Positions 42,700-51,184 of a stretch of 64,000 nt of DNA are shown here, piece by piece. Numbering within the stretch: position 1 is the first letter of the stretch; each line of letters starts with the position of its first letter. The translations under genes were made by a program, and so were the position numbers. The notes below the pieces were generated by a model. The model made no database searches. It was not told the origin of the DNA and was given only the letters and a program-made list of their open reading frames with translations. This DNA is from Sphingomonas sp. Leaf343 (GTDB lineage: Bacteria; Pseudomonadota; Alphaproteobacteria; Sphingomonadales; Sphingomonadaceae), in the NCBI RefSeq assembly GCF_001423765.1, contig NZ_LMPG01000001.1, positions 192,073 to 256,072 on the forward strand, written 5' to 3'.

Positions 42700-44328
42700 T
42701 CAGGCGAGGCCGTCTCCCTCCACGATCAGGCCCACGCCGATCGTGTTCCGCAGCGTCGTCGGCAGCGTCACGTCGAGGCCGCTCGCCGTCTGGCGGAACG
42801 TCAGCGGCGCGGCATCACCCGGGACGGTCACCCGCGCGACCTTGCCGGTGCGGCCGAGTGCCGGGAAGCGGGCGATATTGTCGTCGGGCCAGCCCAGCGT
42901 GAACGCGTGCACCGCCGATCCTTTGCGCATGTAGCGCACGTCGCGGGCGGTGTACGGGGACTCGTTGGTGCCTTCGTTGAAATGGCCCTGCGCGCTGGCG
43001 GTCGGACCTTCGCCCGCCAGTGTCCAAGGGCGCGTTCCATAGATCGCGACGGCGTAACGCTGCATCCACACCGCGATGCCCTCCACGACGGCGCGTTCCT
43101 TCTCGTCGATCGAGCCGTCGCCGCGGATCGGCACCGACAGCATCAGGTTGCCGTTCTTGGCCGCGACGTCGCACAGCGTGTGGATGACCTTGCCCGCGGT
43201 CTTGTAGCCGTTCCGGTCGTAGAGATCGCGGTCGTAATGCCAGTTGCCGATGCACGTGTCGGTCTGGAACGGGTAGCGCTGGATGTCGTCATGGCCGCCC
43301 CGTTCGACGTCGTCGACGATGCCGGCGCGCCATTTCTCCGGAGTCGACTTGGCGGTGACGACCGCTTCGTTGCGGCCGCCATGCCATTCCATCGACTTGT
43401 TGTAGAAATAGGCGGTCATGTCCAAGCCGGTCTGGCCCAGCGGCATGGCCATGTTGTCGAAGTAGATCATGTCCGGCCGGTAATTGTCGATCAACTCCTT
43501 GCAGCGGTTCGTCCAGTTGCGCGTGAAGGCCGGGTTGCTCGCCGGCGCCTCCTCGTTCCAGACGCGGTCGTTCTTCTCATGCCACGCGTTGGCCGCGGAG
43601 ATCGAGCGGATGCCGTCCGGCATCGGCATGGTCCGACCGGTGTAGAGCTGTTGCGGGTCCAGCCCGTCCCACCACTGGCCGCGGCCATCGGCCTTTGTCA
43701 GCCGCCACGCATCGTAACGCTGACCTGCGCGAGGCCCCTCGGGGTCATAGCCATAGGCGGGCTGATACCAGTGCCAGGCATGGGCGGAATGGTTCGACAC
43801 GGCGAACCGCATGCCGCGTTCGCGCGCCAGTTTCTCCCAGGTGCCGACGATGTCGCGCCTGGGGCCATAACGCGTGCTGTTCCACGGATTGTGGCTGGAC
43901 GCATAGCTGTCGAAATTATCGTGATGATTGGCGAGCGCCATGAAGTATCTGGCACCGGCCCGCTTGTAGAGGTCGAGCAGATCGACGGGGTTCCACCGCT
44001 CCGCAGTCCAGCGCGGATACATCTGCATGAAGCCGACGTCCGATGGATGTCCGTACGTCTTCAGATGATGATTATAGGCGCGCGTTCCCTGAAGATACAT
44101 TTCGCGCGCATACCAGTCGCCCGCCTCCGGAACGCATTGTGCGGACCAGTGCGCCCAGATGCCGAATTTGGCGTCGCGGAACCAGTCGGGGGCCTGATAA
44201 CCGCCGGTCAGCGACGCCCAGTTGGGCTGGAACACCCCCTGCGGCGCGGCCATTGCCGACGCACCGACGAGTTGGCTGCCAAGGCCCATGCCTCCCATTG
44301 CGAGAAGCTGCCTGCGATCGATCGACAT
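42700..44328 (-). CDS. Alpha-L-fucosidase (GH29), exported
   Basis: 542 residues. The N-terminus MSIDRRQLLAMGGMGLGSQL is a twin-arginine-like signal, so export to the periplasm is likely. The catalytic barrel shows GH29 blocks: WFRDAKFGIWAHWSAQCVPE, ARYFMALANHHDNFDSYASS, FAVSNHSAHAWHW, the likely nucleophile in PDMIYFDNMAMP, and NGNLMLSVPIRGDGSIDE near the C-terminus. It cleaves alpha-L-fucosyl residues from glycans. AGGAGAACGGG gives a good ribosome site. No other glycan-utilisation genes are adjacent, so the natural substrate cannot be inferred. Confidence 0.88.
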   Translation of the reverse strand: MSIDRRQLLAMGGMGLGSQLVGASAMAAPQGVFQPNWASLTGGYQAPDWFRDAKFGIWAHWSAQCVPEAGDWYAREMYLQGTRAYNHHLKTYGHPSDVGFMQMYPRWTAERWNPVDLLDLYKRAGARYFMALANHHDNFDSYASSHNPWNSTRYGPRRDIVGTWEKLARERGMRFAVSNHSAHAWHWYQPAYGYDPEGPRAGQRYDAWRLTKADGRGQWWDGLDPQQLYTGRTMPMPDGIRSISAANAWHEKNDRVWNEEAPASNPAFTRNWTNRCKELIDNYRPDMIYFDNMAMPLGQTGLDMTAYFYNKSMEWHGGRNEAVVTAKSTPEKWRAGIVDDVERGGHDDIQRYPFQTDTCIGNWHYDRDLYDRNGYKTAGKVIHTLCDVAAKNGNLMLSVPIRGDGSIDEKERAVVEGIAVWMQRYAVAIYGTRPWTLAGEGPTASAQGHFNEGTNESPYTARDVRYMRKGSAVHAFTLGWPDDNIARFPALGRTGKVARVTVPGDAAPLTFRQTASGLDVTLPTTLRNTIGVGLIVEGDGLA

Positions 44329-44455
44329 CCCGTTCTCCTATGGAGCCGAGACTATCTGCGAGGCGGGGCGGCGACAATGCCATATGTCGGACAAACTCGG
44401 GGGTGTCTTCGCTCCGTCCCGACCGTGGGGCGGGTCGCGGCGCACACCGGCCTCG

Positions 44456-44770
44456 TCAGTCGTTTTGCGCCTTCGGCCCTTCCAGCAGCGTCACGAGGTC
44501 GTAGCTGTCGAGCGGCTGAACGAACTCGCAGCCGGTGATGTCGCCCTCGCTCCACACCACGCGGGCATGACGCTTGTTGTTGCCGGGCAGGCCGATGTTG
44601 ATGAGCGTACCGATCGGCAGCGGCACCGACAGCCGCGCCTTCACGCCCGTGGCGGAGGCGTCGATGATGTCGATACCGACGGCGATGCGCGCGCTGCCCT
44701 TGATGTTCAGCGAATGACGCGTGCTCTTGCGCACGTCGGGTCGATTATCTTCGATGGGCTGAGTCGCCAC
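44456..44770 (-). CDS. Single-domain PilZ (c-di-GMP-binding) protein
   Basis: 104 residues comprising one PilZ domain. Both c-di-GMP-binding motifs are intact: RxxxR in VRKSTRHS (R14, R18) and DxSxxG in IDASATGVKA (D37, S39, G42). Such stand-alone PilZ proteins relay c-di-GMP levels to motility, polysaccharide or other targets by protein contact. The start is a GTG at 44770 with AGGAGA five to ten bases upstream; the frame is open far upstream, but only this start gives a PilZ-length protein. The target is unknown. Confidence 0.87.
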   Translation of the reverse strand: MATQPIEDNRPDVRKSTRHSLNIKGSARIAVGIDIIDASATGVKARLSVPLPIGTLINIGLPGNNKRHARVVWSEGDITGCEFVQPLDSYDLVTLLEGPKAQND

Positions 44771-44880
44771 GTAATGTCTCCTGACCGATGCCGCGTAATG
44801 AACCGAAATGGTCAATATCGGCTTACCAGACGCACGATGCGGTGAAGAAACCAGCAAGCTGCTGTTCGATCTTGCTAAAT

Positions 44881-45666
44881 TCAACGCGCCGCGACGGCAC
44901 GCCCCTCCAGCCGGGTCACGGCGGCGGCGTGAAGGCCCGGTGCGGCGACGAGGACGCCGAACGCCTGCGGGCGGGACTTGTTGAAGATCAGGGGTTGGCC
45001 GTGCGCGTCGGTGGCGGCGGCTCCCGATTCGGTTGCGATCAGCGCTGCGGCGGCGATGTCCCATTCGTTGCCCCAGCGCAGCGTCGCGACGAGGTCGGCC
45101 TCGTCGGCGGCGACCATCGCCATGCGGAGCGCGATCGAATTGGGCTTGTGGACGGCGACGAAGTCGCGGTCCGAACGGGGCAGCGCGTCGGCGGGCACTC
45201 GCGCGCCGGTCAGGTCGCTGCGATCGCCCGCGGTCAGGCGCACGCCGTTGCGCCACGCGCCCCGGCCCAGCGTCGCGGACCAGCGCTCCTTGCGGGCGGG
45301 GGCGTCGAGGAACGCCAGCACGGGGCGACCATCCTCGACCAGCGCCACGGAGACGGCCCAGCCCTCGCGACCGCGGATATAGTCGCGGGTGCCGTCGATC
45401 GGGTCGACTACCCAGACGCGGCGGCGGGACAGTCGGTCGGGAGCATCGGCCGTCTCCTCCGACAGCCAGCCCGCATCGGGCAGCAAGGCGGACAGGCGCG
45501 CCATCAGCATCCGGTCGACATCCAGATCGACCTCGCACACCGGACTGCCCGGCTCCTTTTCCCAGCGACGGAAATCCGTGCGCCACCGGGAGAGCGCCAT
45601 CTGCCCCGCCGCCGCGGCGATCTCCGCCACCGCGGGAAAAAGAGTGGCGGGGTTCAGGTCAGCCAC
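44881..45666 (-). CDS. Inositol monophosphatase-family (CysQ/HisN-like) phosphatase
   Basis: Mg-dependent phosphatase of 261 residues. The metal-site motifs are all present: EE in WLSEETAD (about 70-71), DPIDGTRDY at 88-96, and the C-terminal WDIAAAALIATESGA. The DPIDGTRDYIRG variant and overall form resemble 3'(2'),5'-bisphosphate nucleotidase (CysQ) or histidinol phosphatase rather than SuhB. Substrate is not decidable by eye. The start is a GTG at 45666, overlapping the pmbA stop by 8 bases, so the two are co-translated. Confidence 0.88.
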   Translation of the reverse strand: MADLNPATLFPAVAEIAAAAGQMALSRWRTDFRRWEKEPGSPVCEVDLDVDRMLMARLSALLPDAGWLSEETADAPDRLSRRRVWVVDPIDGTRDYIRGREGWAVSVALVEDGRPVLAFLDAPARKERWSATLGRGAWRNGVRLTAGDRSDLTGARVPADALPRSDRDFVAVHKPNSIALRMAMVAADEADLVATLRWGNEWDIAAAALIATESGAAATDAHGQPLIFNKSRPQAFGVLVAAPGLHAAAVTRLEGRAVAAR

Positions 45667-47008
45667 TCGCGACCGTCATGCCGTCCACGCGCACGGTGGG
45701 GACGTTGGTGCCGTAGCGGAATTTCAGGTCGTTGGCCGCGGTCAGGTTCGCGTACATATCCTTCAGATTGCCCGCGATCGTGAACTCCGCAACGGGACCG
45801 GCGATCTCTCCGCCGACGATGCGGAAGCCGGCGGCGCCGCGGCTGTAATCCCCGGTGACGCCATTGACGCCCTGACCGATCAACTCCGTCACGTAGACGC
45901 CGTCGGCGATGTCGCCGATCAACGTCTCGACCGGCAGCTTGCCGCCGTCCAGATAGGTGTTGCTGGTCGTCACGCCGGGACCGCCGCCGATGCCCCGGCT
46001 GGCATGGCCGGTCGGCTCCAGCCCCAGTTGGCGGGCCGAGGCGGAGTCGAGCAGCCATGTCTCCAGCACGCCGTCCTCGACGATCGCGGTGGGGGAGACG
46101 GGCAGGCCCTCTCCGTCGAACGGGCGTGAGCGCAGGCCGTGCGGGCGGTGCGGATCATCGCGGACCGACAGGCCGTGCGGCAGGATGCGGGTGCCGAGCG
46201 CGTCGAGCAGGAAGCTGGTGCGGCGGGTGATCGAAGACCCGCCGATCGCGCCGATCAGATGGCCGAGCAGCGACGATCCGACGCGCGGATCGAAGACGAC
46301 CGGCATCGCGCCGCTGGCAAGGCGGCCGGGGTTGAGGCGCGCGACGGCACGCTCCCCCGCCGCCCGCCCGATCGCGTCGGGGGCGTCGAGGTGGCGGAGG
46401 TGGCGCGCGCCGTGATGGGCATAGTCGCGCTGCATACCGGCGGCAGCGTCGCCGGCCAGCACGCTGGCGGACAGGCCGTAGCCGGTGGCGGCATAGGACC
46501 CCGCGAAACCCGTCGATGTCGCGAGCGCCCAGACGCTGCGCGAGCCGCTGGCGCCGCCGCCCTCCGAATTGGTGACGCCGGCGACGGCACGCGCCGCTTC
46601 CTCGGCGGCGAGCGCGAGGTCGCGGAGACGCTCGGGTGCGGGATCGTCGTGGTCCGCCAGATCGAGCAGCGGCGGTGCACCGTGGAGCAGGCGTTCGGCG
46701 GGCGCGAGGCCGGCCCACTCGTCCTCCGGTGCTTCGCGCGCCATCGCGACGGCGCGTTCGACCAGGGTCTGCATCGAGTCCGGCGTCAGGTCGGAGGTGG
46801 AGACGCTGGCCGAGCGGCGGCCGACGAACACCCGCAGGCCGAGTTCGGCGCTTTCGGACCGGCCGACATCCTCCAGCTTGCCGAGCCGGACGGACACTTC
46901 GAGTGCGGCGTCGGCGGCGAAGACGGCATCGGCGGCGTCGGCCCCGGCGCTGCGGGCGCGGGCGACGATGTCGGCGGCGCGGTCGCGCGCCTGATCGGTG
47001 GTGAGCAT
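45659..47008 (-). CDS. pmbA: TldD/PmbA family metallopeptidase, PmbA (TldE) subunit
   Basis: 449 residues. TldD-TldE form a heterodimeric zinc protease that degrades unfolded peptides and matures some peptide antibiotics; in E. coli it is also linked to CcdA antitoxin turnover. This sequence has no HExxxH, which is expected because PmbA/TldE is the non-catalytic partner. Family blocks visible are GLRVFVGRRSASVSTSDL, the central MPVVFDPRVGSSLLGHLIGAI, and the C-terminal GVYVTELIGQGVNGVTGDYSRGAAGF. No tldD lies in the window. Confidence 0.9.
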   Translation of the reverse strand: MLTTDQARDRAADIVARARSAGADAADAVFAADAALEVSVRLGKLEDVGRSESAELGLRVFVGRRSASVSTSDLTPDSMQTLVERAVAMAREAPEDEWAGLAPAERLLHGAPPLLDLADHDDPAPERLRDLALAAEEAARAVAGVTNSEGGGASGSRSVWALATSTGFAGSYAATGYGLSASVLAGDAAAGMQRDYAHHGARHLRHLDAPDAIGRAAGERAVARLNPGRLASGAMPVVFDPRVGSSLLGHLIGAIGGSSITRRTSFLLDALGTRILPHGLSVRDDPHRPHGLRSRPFDGEGLPVSPTAIVEDGVLETWLLDSASARQLGLEPTGHASRGIGGGPGVTTSNTYLDGGKLPVETLIGDIADGVYVTELIGQGVNGVTGDYSRGAAGFRIVGGEIAGPVAEFTIAGNLKDMYANLTAANDLKFRYGTNVPTVRVDGMTVASG

Positions 47009-47123
47009 CGCGCAGACTTAGGGGGGTGGGCCTGCGGATGCTAGGGGTGGCCGGCCAGGGTCAGTCCAATGCGGCCGTTCGGCGATCACCCGTCCGACAG
47101 GCCGGGCGTGCAGGACAGCGTGT

Positions 47124-48041
47124 TCAGACCGTCGATCCGACGACGGCACAGGCGAGGAAGACGAGCAGCCCGGTAAAGCGGTTGGCGCGGAAGCGGGCGA
47201 GCGCACCCGTGCCATCCTCCGGACGCAGCGTCGCCGCCTGCCAGCCGAGATGGAGAGCAGCAGGGAGCAGGGCAAGGAGCGCGAGCGGGTCGGGCCGGAT
47301 GCTCCACAGCGCCATGCCCCAGAGCAGCAACGCCAGGACATAGAAGGCCGCCACGCCGCTCCGGACTTGGCCACCGAGCGCGAGCGCCGACGAGCGGACG
47401 CCGATTAGCGCGTCGTCCTCCCGGTCCTGCACAGCATAGATCGTGTCGTACCCGATCACCCACGCGATCGAGCCGGCATAGAGCCACCACATCGGTGCGG
47501 ACAGGTCGCCCGCGGTGTCCGCCCAGCCGACGAGCAGCGCCCAGCTGAAGACCAGGCCGAGCCATGCCTGCGGCCACCAGGTGATGCGCTTCATGAAGGG
47601 ATAGGCGGCGACGGGCGCGAGGCTGGCGAGCGCGACGACCTTCGACAGCGTGCCGAGTTGCAGCAGCACGATCAGGCCGATCAGGCTGAGCGCGACGAGC
47701 CAGACCCATGCCGCCTTGACGGAGATCAGGCCGGCGGGGATCGGCCGGGCGGCGGTGCGCGCGACCTGAGCGTCGAGATCGCGGTCGACGATGTCGTTAT
47801 AGACGCAGCCCGCGCCGCGCATCGCGATGCTGCCGAGCAGGATCCACGCGATCAGGTCCCACCGCGCGACCGTGCCGCCGGCGAGCGCGACGCCCCACGC
47901 GCCCGGCCAGAACAGCAGCCACCAGCCGATCGGCCGGTCGAATCGCGCCAGCAGCGCGAGAGCGCGCGGCGTGGCGGGCAGCCGCGCGACGAGGCCGCGA
48001 TGTTCGCTGTCGGGGACGATCTGGGGCGGGGTGGCGGGCAT
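47124..48041 (-). CDS. ubiA: 4-hydroxybenzoate polyprenyltransferase
   Basis: Inner-membrane prenyltransferase attaching the polyprenyl tail to 4-hydroxybenzoate in ubiquinone synthesis. The 305-residue product has about eight or nine TM helices. The two aspartate-rich Mg-diphosphate motifs are NDIVDRDLD (82-90) and YAVQDREDD (about 207). The entry motif FDRPIGWWLLFWPGAWG is conserved. I use ATG 48041; an in-frame start at 48059 would add six residues. It makes the quinone that the cyo oxidase uses. Confidence 0.93.
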   Translation of the reverse strand: MPATPPQIVPDSEHRGLVARLPATPRALALLARFDRPIGWWLLFWPGAWGVALAGGTVARWDLIAWILLGSIAMRGAGCVYNDIVDRDLDAQVARTAARPIPAGLISVKAAWVWLVALSLIGLIVLLQLGTLSKVVALASLAPVAAYPFMKRITWWPQAWLGLVFSWALLVGWADTAGDLSAPMWWLYAGSIAWVIGYDTIYAVQDREDDALIGVRSSALALGGQVRSGVAAFYVLALLLWGMALWSIRPDPLALLALLPAALHLGWQAATLRPEDGTGALARFRANRFTGLLVFLACAVVGSTV

Positions 48042-48104
48042 CGCCGTCCTATGCCGCAAGGACCGGCGGGGAGGAAGGCGGGGGCTTGTGGCTTGGAGGG
48101 ACCT

Positions 48105-48611
48105 TCAGCCGAAGCTCAGCTTCAGCGACCGACGACGCAGGCTACCGCCCGCCAATCCGATCCCGGCGATCATCAGCGCCCAACTGGCGGGTTCCGGCAC
48201 GGCACCTGCGGCGGAGGCGATGGTCAGCGTATAGCGGCCGGTGCCCTGATATTGGGTCAGCGCGAAACTGCCGGTCAGGAAGGTCGGCGCATCGACGGTG
48301 CCGGTGAAAAGCTGCGGGCCATCGGCGACGAATACCGCGTCGAAAGTGGCGGGGTCGACGATGCTCATCCCGCCGCCGAAGCCGCCCTCGAAGAAGCCGA
48401 GATCGAAGACGCCGGTGTCGGTGCCCGTGACGGGAATACCGTAGAGGACGAGGCCGAGGCCGGGGATGAATTCGTCGGGAATCGGGCTGGAGTCGATCGC
48501 GAAGCTGGCGGTGTAGTCGCCGGACAGCGTGAAATTATACAGTTCTGCGCCGACGGGAGCAGCCGCCAGCGTGGCGGCGGCGGCGACAGCGGAGGCGAGC
48601 AGGATCTTCAT
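48105..48611 (-). CDS. PEPxxWA-CTERM sorting domain-containing protein
   Basis: 168 residues. Signal peptide MKILLASAVAAAATLAAAPVGA, a short beta-rich passenger (YNFTLSGDYTASFAIDSSP, TGTGRYTLTIASA), and the C-terminal tail PEPASWALMIAGIGLAGGSLRRR. The tail is an exosortase recognition signal. The passenger matches no family I recognise; glycine-rich turns (FFEGGFGGGMS) suggest a surface or matrix protein. It is the second such protein in the window, so an exosortase should be encoded elsewhere. AAGGAG lies at good distance before the ATG. A palindrome overlaps its predicted promoter. Confidence 0.85.
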   Translation of the reverse strand: MKILLASAVAAAATLAAAPVGAELYNFTLSGDYTASFAIDSSPIPDEFIPGLGLVLYGIPVTGTDTGVFDLGFFEGGFGGGMSIVDPATFDAVFVADGPQLFTGTVDAPTFLTGSFALTQYQGTGRYTLTIASAAGAVPEPASWALMIAGIGLAGGSLRRRSLKLSFG

Positions 48612-48667
48612 CGGAACTCCTTGATCGGAACGCGCAACATCCGCGGCGTCGGGCGCAGGATGGGCGG

Positions 48668-48707
48668 AGTATAGCCATGACGTCAAGCAACATGAACGGC
48701 TGTTCAT
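48668..48707 (-). promoter_or_regulatory. Predicted promoter with ATGAAC-N4-GTTCAT palindrome before the PEPxxWA gene
   Basis: On minus, TATACT (48673-48668) lies 17 bases after TTCATG (48696-48691). The perfect palindrome ATGAAC-GGCT-GTTCAT (48692-48707) overlaps that -35, an operator-like position. The GAAC-N4-GTTC core resembles the Gram-positive LexA box, not the usual alphaproteobacterial GTTC-N7-GTTC. Confidence 0.4.
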
Positions 48708-48744
48708 CCTTTTTTCTCGCGGCGCAGCAAACCGGGATACGGAC

Positions 48745-48957
48745 TTGCCGACTGCGCCGCCATCGCTATCCCGATCGGATGCCGTGGTGCGCGCCTTCAT
48801 GATCGGTCTGTCCGTCGCGGTCGGGCGCTTCGTGGAGGCGCTGTTCTGGGCGATCTTCCGCGTCGCCGGCGTGGTCGCGGGGATCGCGATCCTCGGCGTG
48901 CTCGGGCTGGCGGCGGCATGGGTGATCGGGCGGCGTATCTGGAAGAGGAAGCGGTGA
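48745..48957 (+). CDS. Small hypothetical membrane protein upstream of rsmE
   Basis: Up to 70 residues from a TTG at 48745, or 52 from the ATG at 48799, which lacks a clear ribosome site. One or two hydrophobic helices (FMIGLSVAVGRFVEALFWAIF, VAGVVAGIAILGVLGLAAAWVI) end in the basic tail GRRIWKRKR, so the C-terminus faces the cytoplasm. Its TGA overlaps the rsmE ATG (TGATG), supporting that it is translated. Function unknown. Confidence 0.6.
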   Translation: MPTAPPSLSRSDAVVRAFMIGLSVAVGRFVEALFWAIFRVAGVVAGIAILGVLGLAAAWVIGRRIWKRKR

Positions 48958-49697
48958 TGGCGGCGACGCCGGCCTGGCCGCCGCGATCGACGCCGCGGCT
49001 GTTCGTGGACGAGGAACTGGCGGCGGGCGCGCGGCGCGTCGACGGCCCGGCGGCGCATTATCTCGGCTCCGTCATGCGGATGAAGCCGGGCGATCCGGTC
49101 AAGCTGTTCGACGATCGCACGGGCGAGTGGCTGGCGGTGGCGACGGCGGTCGGCAGGCGCGACCTGATGCTCGACGTGCAGGAGCGGCTGGCGGAGCGGG
49201 AGGCGGTACCCGATCTGTGGCTGTGCGCCGCGCCGTTGAAGAAGAATCGCGTCGACTGGATGGCGGAGAAGGCGTGCGAGCTGGGGGTCGACCGCTACGT
49301 TCCCGTTGTCACGCGGCGGACGGTGGTCGACAAGCCCAATACCGAACGGCTGCGCACGCAGATGATCGAGGCGGCGGAGCAATGCGGGCGGACCGCGTTG
49401 CCGCAGGTGGCGGAGCCGGTGAAGCTGATGGCGCTGCTGCGCGACTGGCCTGCCGACCGCGCGCTGTTCTTTGCGGACGAAGCCGGCGGCGAGCCGGCGG
49501 TGGCGGCGATGCGGGAGCGGCCGGGCGCGGGCGCGATCCTGATCGGGCCGGAGGGGGGCTTCGACGACGACGAACGCGCGGCGATCCGCGCCTGCCCGGC
49601 GGCGGTGGGCGTGACGCTGGGTCCCCGCATCCTGCGCGCGGACACCGCGGCGGCGGCGGCGGTGGCGCTGTGGATGGCGGCGGCGGGGGACTGGTGA
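48957..49697 (+). CDS. rsmE: 16S rRNA (uracil-1498-N3)-methyltransferase
   Basis: SPOUT-fold SAM-dependent enzyme that methylates U1498 of 16S rRNA in the decoding centre. The 246-residue product has an N-terminal PUA-like part (RLFVDEELAAG, HYLGSVMRMKPGDPVKLFD). The RsmE SPOUT motifs are KNRVDWMAEKACELGV, the EAAEQCGRTALP block, ILIGPEGGFDDDE and LGPRILRADTAAAAA. The ATG at 48957 overlaps the small upstream gene. In many alphaproteobacteria rsmE is followed directly by gshA; here three other genes intervene. Confidence 0.94.
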   Translation: MAATPAWPPRSTPRLFVDEELAAGARRVDGPAAHYLGSVMRMKPGDPVKLFDDRTGEWLAVATAVGRRDLMLDVQERLAEREAVPDLWLCAAPLKKNRVDWMAEKACELGVDRYVPVVTRRTVVDKPNTERLRTQMIEAAEQCGRTALPQVAEPVKLMALLRDWPADRALFFADEAGGEPAVAAMRERPGAGAILIGPEGGFDDDERAAIRACPAAVGVTLGPRILRADTAAAAAVALWMAAAGDW

Positions 49698-49848
49698 GGC
49701 GGCGAAGTGGAGGAAGTGGAGGCGCCGGACGGGGTCCTCTACTTCGCCCGTGATCGATTGCGATGGCGGCGGTCGACGATGTCAAAGAGCGGTTCGACTA
49801 TCGCGCAAAACCGGCGTGTAGGACAGGGTGCGAACCCGCCGCGCGCCG

Positions 49849-50586
49849 TCACCGCACCGACAGGACGCCGCGTCGATCCACCTCGATGCGCGCGCCGCCG
49901 TTGACGACGCCGCCGGGGATGAACCGGCTCTGCAGGCGTGCCCAGTCCCAGCCGCTGGACGACGGCGAGATTGATGAGAATTCCTTGGGAAAGCTGGTGT
50001 CGCCGTCACCGGTTTCTTTGGTCGGGAACAGGACCGGGCGTAGCGATTTGTTCTTGATCGACCCCAGTCCGTTGGGGAGATGCTCGTCCCACAGGCGCAG
50101 GCTTTCTTTGTTGCTGACCTCTCCGCAGATGCGGCGCTGCTGATCCTGCGAATAGCCGTGGAACGCGGCGTAGAAGCCGATCAGGTCCGACACCAGATCC
50201 TCGGCGCTGAAGCCGCTGTCGGTGACGAGCGAGAAGGGGAAGCTCGCCTGTGCCCCCTCCAGATCGTAGGACGCCGACAGAAAGATACCCAGTGCCGCGC
50301 TTTCCCGCGAAGCACGGGGCAGGCCGCGGCGGATGACCCAGTGACGCGCCGCGCTGAACCCCGTCATGCCCTGACCGTAATGGATGGCGAAGGCGGGATG
50401 GCCGTTGAGCGTGACCGTCACCTGAGACAGGCCGGGCCATGCCGCGCGTTCGGATTCGAGCTGGGTCCTGAGGCCCAGCGCGTTGCCGGGCAGGGCATGG
50501 CCCCAATCAACCCAGCCGCAGCGGCGGGTGTAGCTCAGACGCTTCCAGCCATTCTTGTTCGGCAGGATATCGCTGCGTTGAGTCAT
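49849..50586 (-). CDS. Hypothetical protein in the rsmE-gshA interval
   Basis: 245 residues, no signal peptide or TM segment. Not recognised. Notable features are an N-terminal CGWVDWGHALPGNALGLRTQL, a predicted beta segment TVTLNGHPAFAIHYGQGM, an aromatic helix DLVSDLIGFYAAFHGYSQDQ, and a Ser-rich C-terminal stretch SSISPSSSGWDWARLQSRF. The CGWVDWGHA block resembles a catalytic or metal loop, but this is speculative. It starts at ATG 50586, 16 bases after the stop of the membrane protein encoded just upstream, so the two probably form an operon. It lies opposite in strand to rsmE and gshA. Confidence 0.7.
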   Translation of the reverse strand: MTQRSDILPNKNGWKRLSYTRRCGWVDWGHALPGNALGLRTQLESERAAWPGLSQVTVTLNGHPAFAIHYGQGMTGFSAARHWVIRRGLPRASRESAALGIFLSASYDLEGAQASFPFSLVTDSGFSAEDLVSDLIGFYAAFHGYSQDQQRRICGEVSNKESLRLWDEHLPNGLGSIKNKSLRPVLFPTKETGDGDTSFPKEFSSISPSSSGWDWARLQSRFIPGGVVNGGARIEVDRRGVLSVR

Positions 50587-50602
50587 GTCCGTCTCCCCGG
50601 GA

Positions 50603-51058
50603 TCACACCAGACGGGTTTGCAAATAGGCGGTGCAGGTCTTCGTGCAGCGCAGGCGGAGGTGGATGCTGTCGCCGGGGCGGCTCGATCCGCCGACGCACG
50701 CCACATCGGCCTCGATCGCGCGGCGGCGAGCGTCCGGGGGCCGAAATCCCGCCGTCCGGCACGCCGCGACGATACGGGTGGCGATCGTCGCGGCGCCCGC
50801 GTCGATGACCAGCGTGCGGTCCGCCATCTCCGGCATAGGGCCGTCCGGGGCGGTGCGTTCGATCGGCCCCCGGTCCGATACGGGCAATGCCGCCGCCTTT
50901 TCGATGGCAACGAGCAGGGATGCCGCGCGATCGGCCCGGACGAGGCTCACGTCGCTGGTCCATGCGACCCACGCCGCGATCGCCAGCGCTGCCGCGGCGG
51001 GAATGGCCCAGAACCACAGTCGGAGCCGGCGTTTCGATCGATCGGGTCGCGCGGTCAT
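50603..51058 (-). CDS. Hypothetical single-pass membrane protein
   Basis: 151 residues. A basic N-terminus (TARPDRSKRRLR) precedes one TM helix (LWFWAIPAAAALAIAAWVAW). A periplasmic domain of about 115 residues follows, with three or four cysteines (ACRTAGF, ADVACVGG, LRCTKTC), probably disulfide-bonded. No family recognised. The start is the ATG at 51058 after GAAGGGG; the open frame to 51199 runs into the opposite gene's leader. It is first in a two-gene minus-strand operon with the 245-residue protein, and the pair may act together. Confidence 0.65.
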   Translation of the reverse strand: MTARPDRSKRRLRLWFWAIPAAAALAIAAWVAWTSDVSLVRADRAASLLVAIEKAAALPVSDRGPIERTAPDGPMPEMADRTLVIDAGAATIATRIVAACRTAGFRPPDARRRAIEADVACVGGSSRPGDSIHLRLRCTKTCTAYLQTRLV

Positions 51059-51184
51059 CCGGTCCCCTTCCGATGCGGCCGCGTCGAACGTATTGGAGCC
51101 GTGGCATGCGGTCAACGACGGCGTCCCGCGCGCGCCCGGAATCGGCGCTCTGGAAGAACGGCGAGGGGGCTGGTAGCGTTGGCG

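Noticed and set aside
48692..48713. Plus-strand terminator reading of the ATGAAC-N4-GTTCAT hairpin followed by T6
   Set aside because: No plus-strand gene ends upstream of it; the operator interpretation on the minus-strand promoter explains it better, though it is not excluded.
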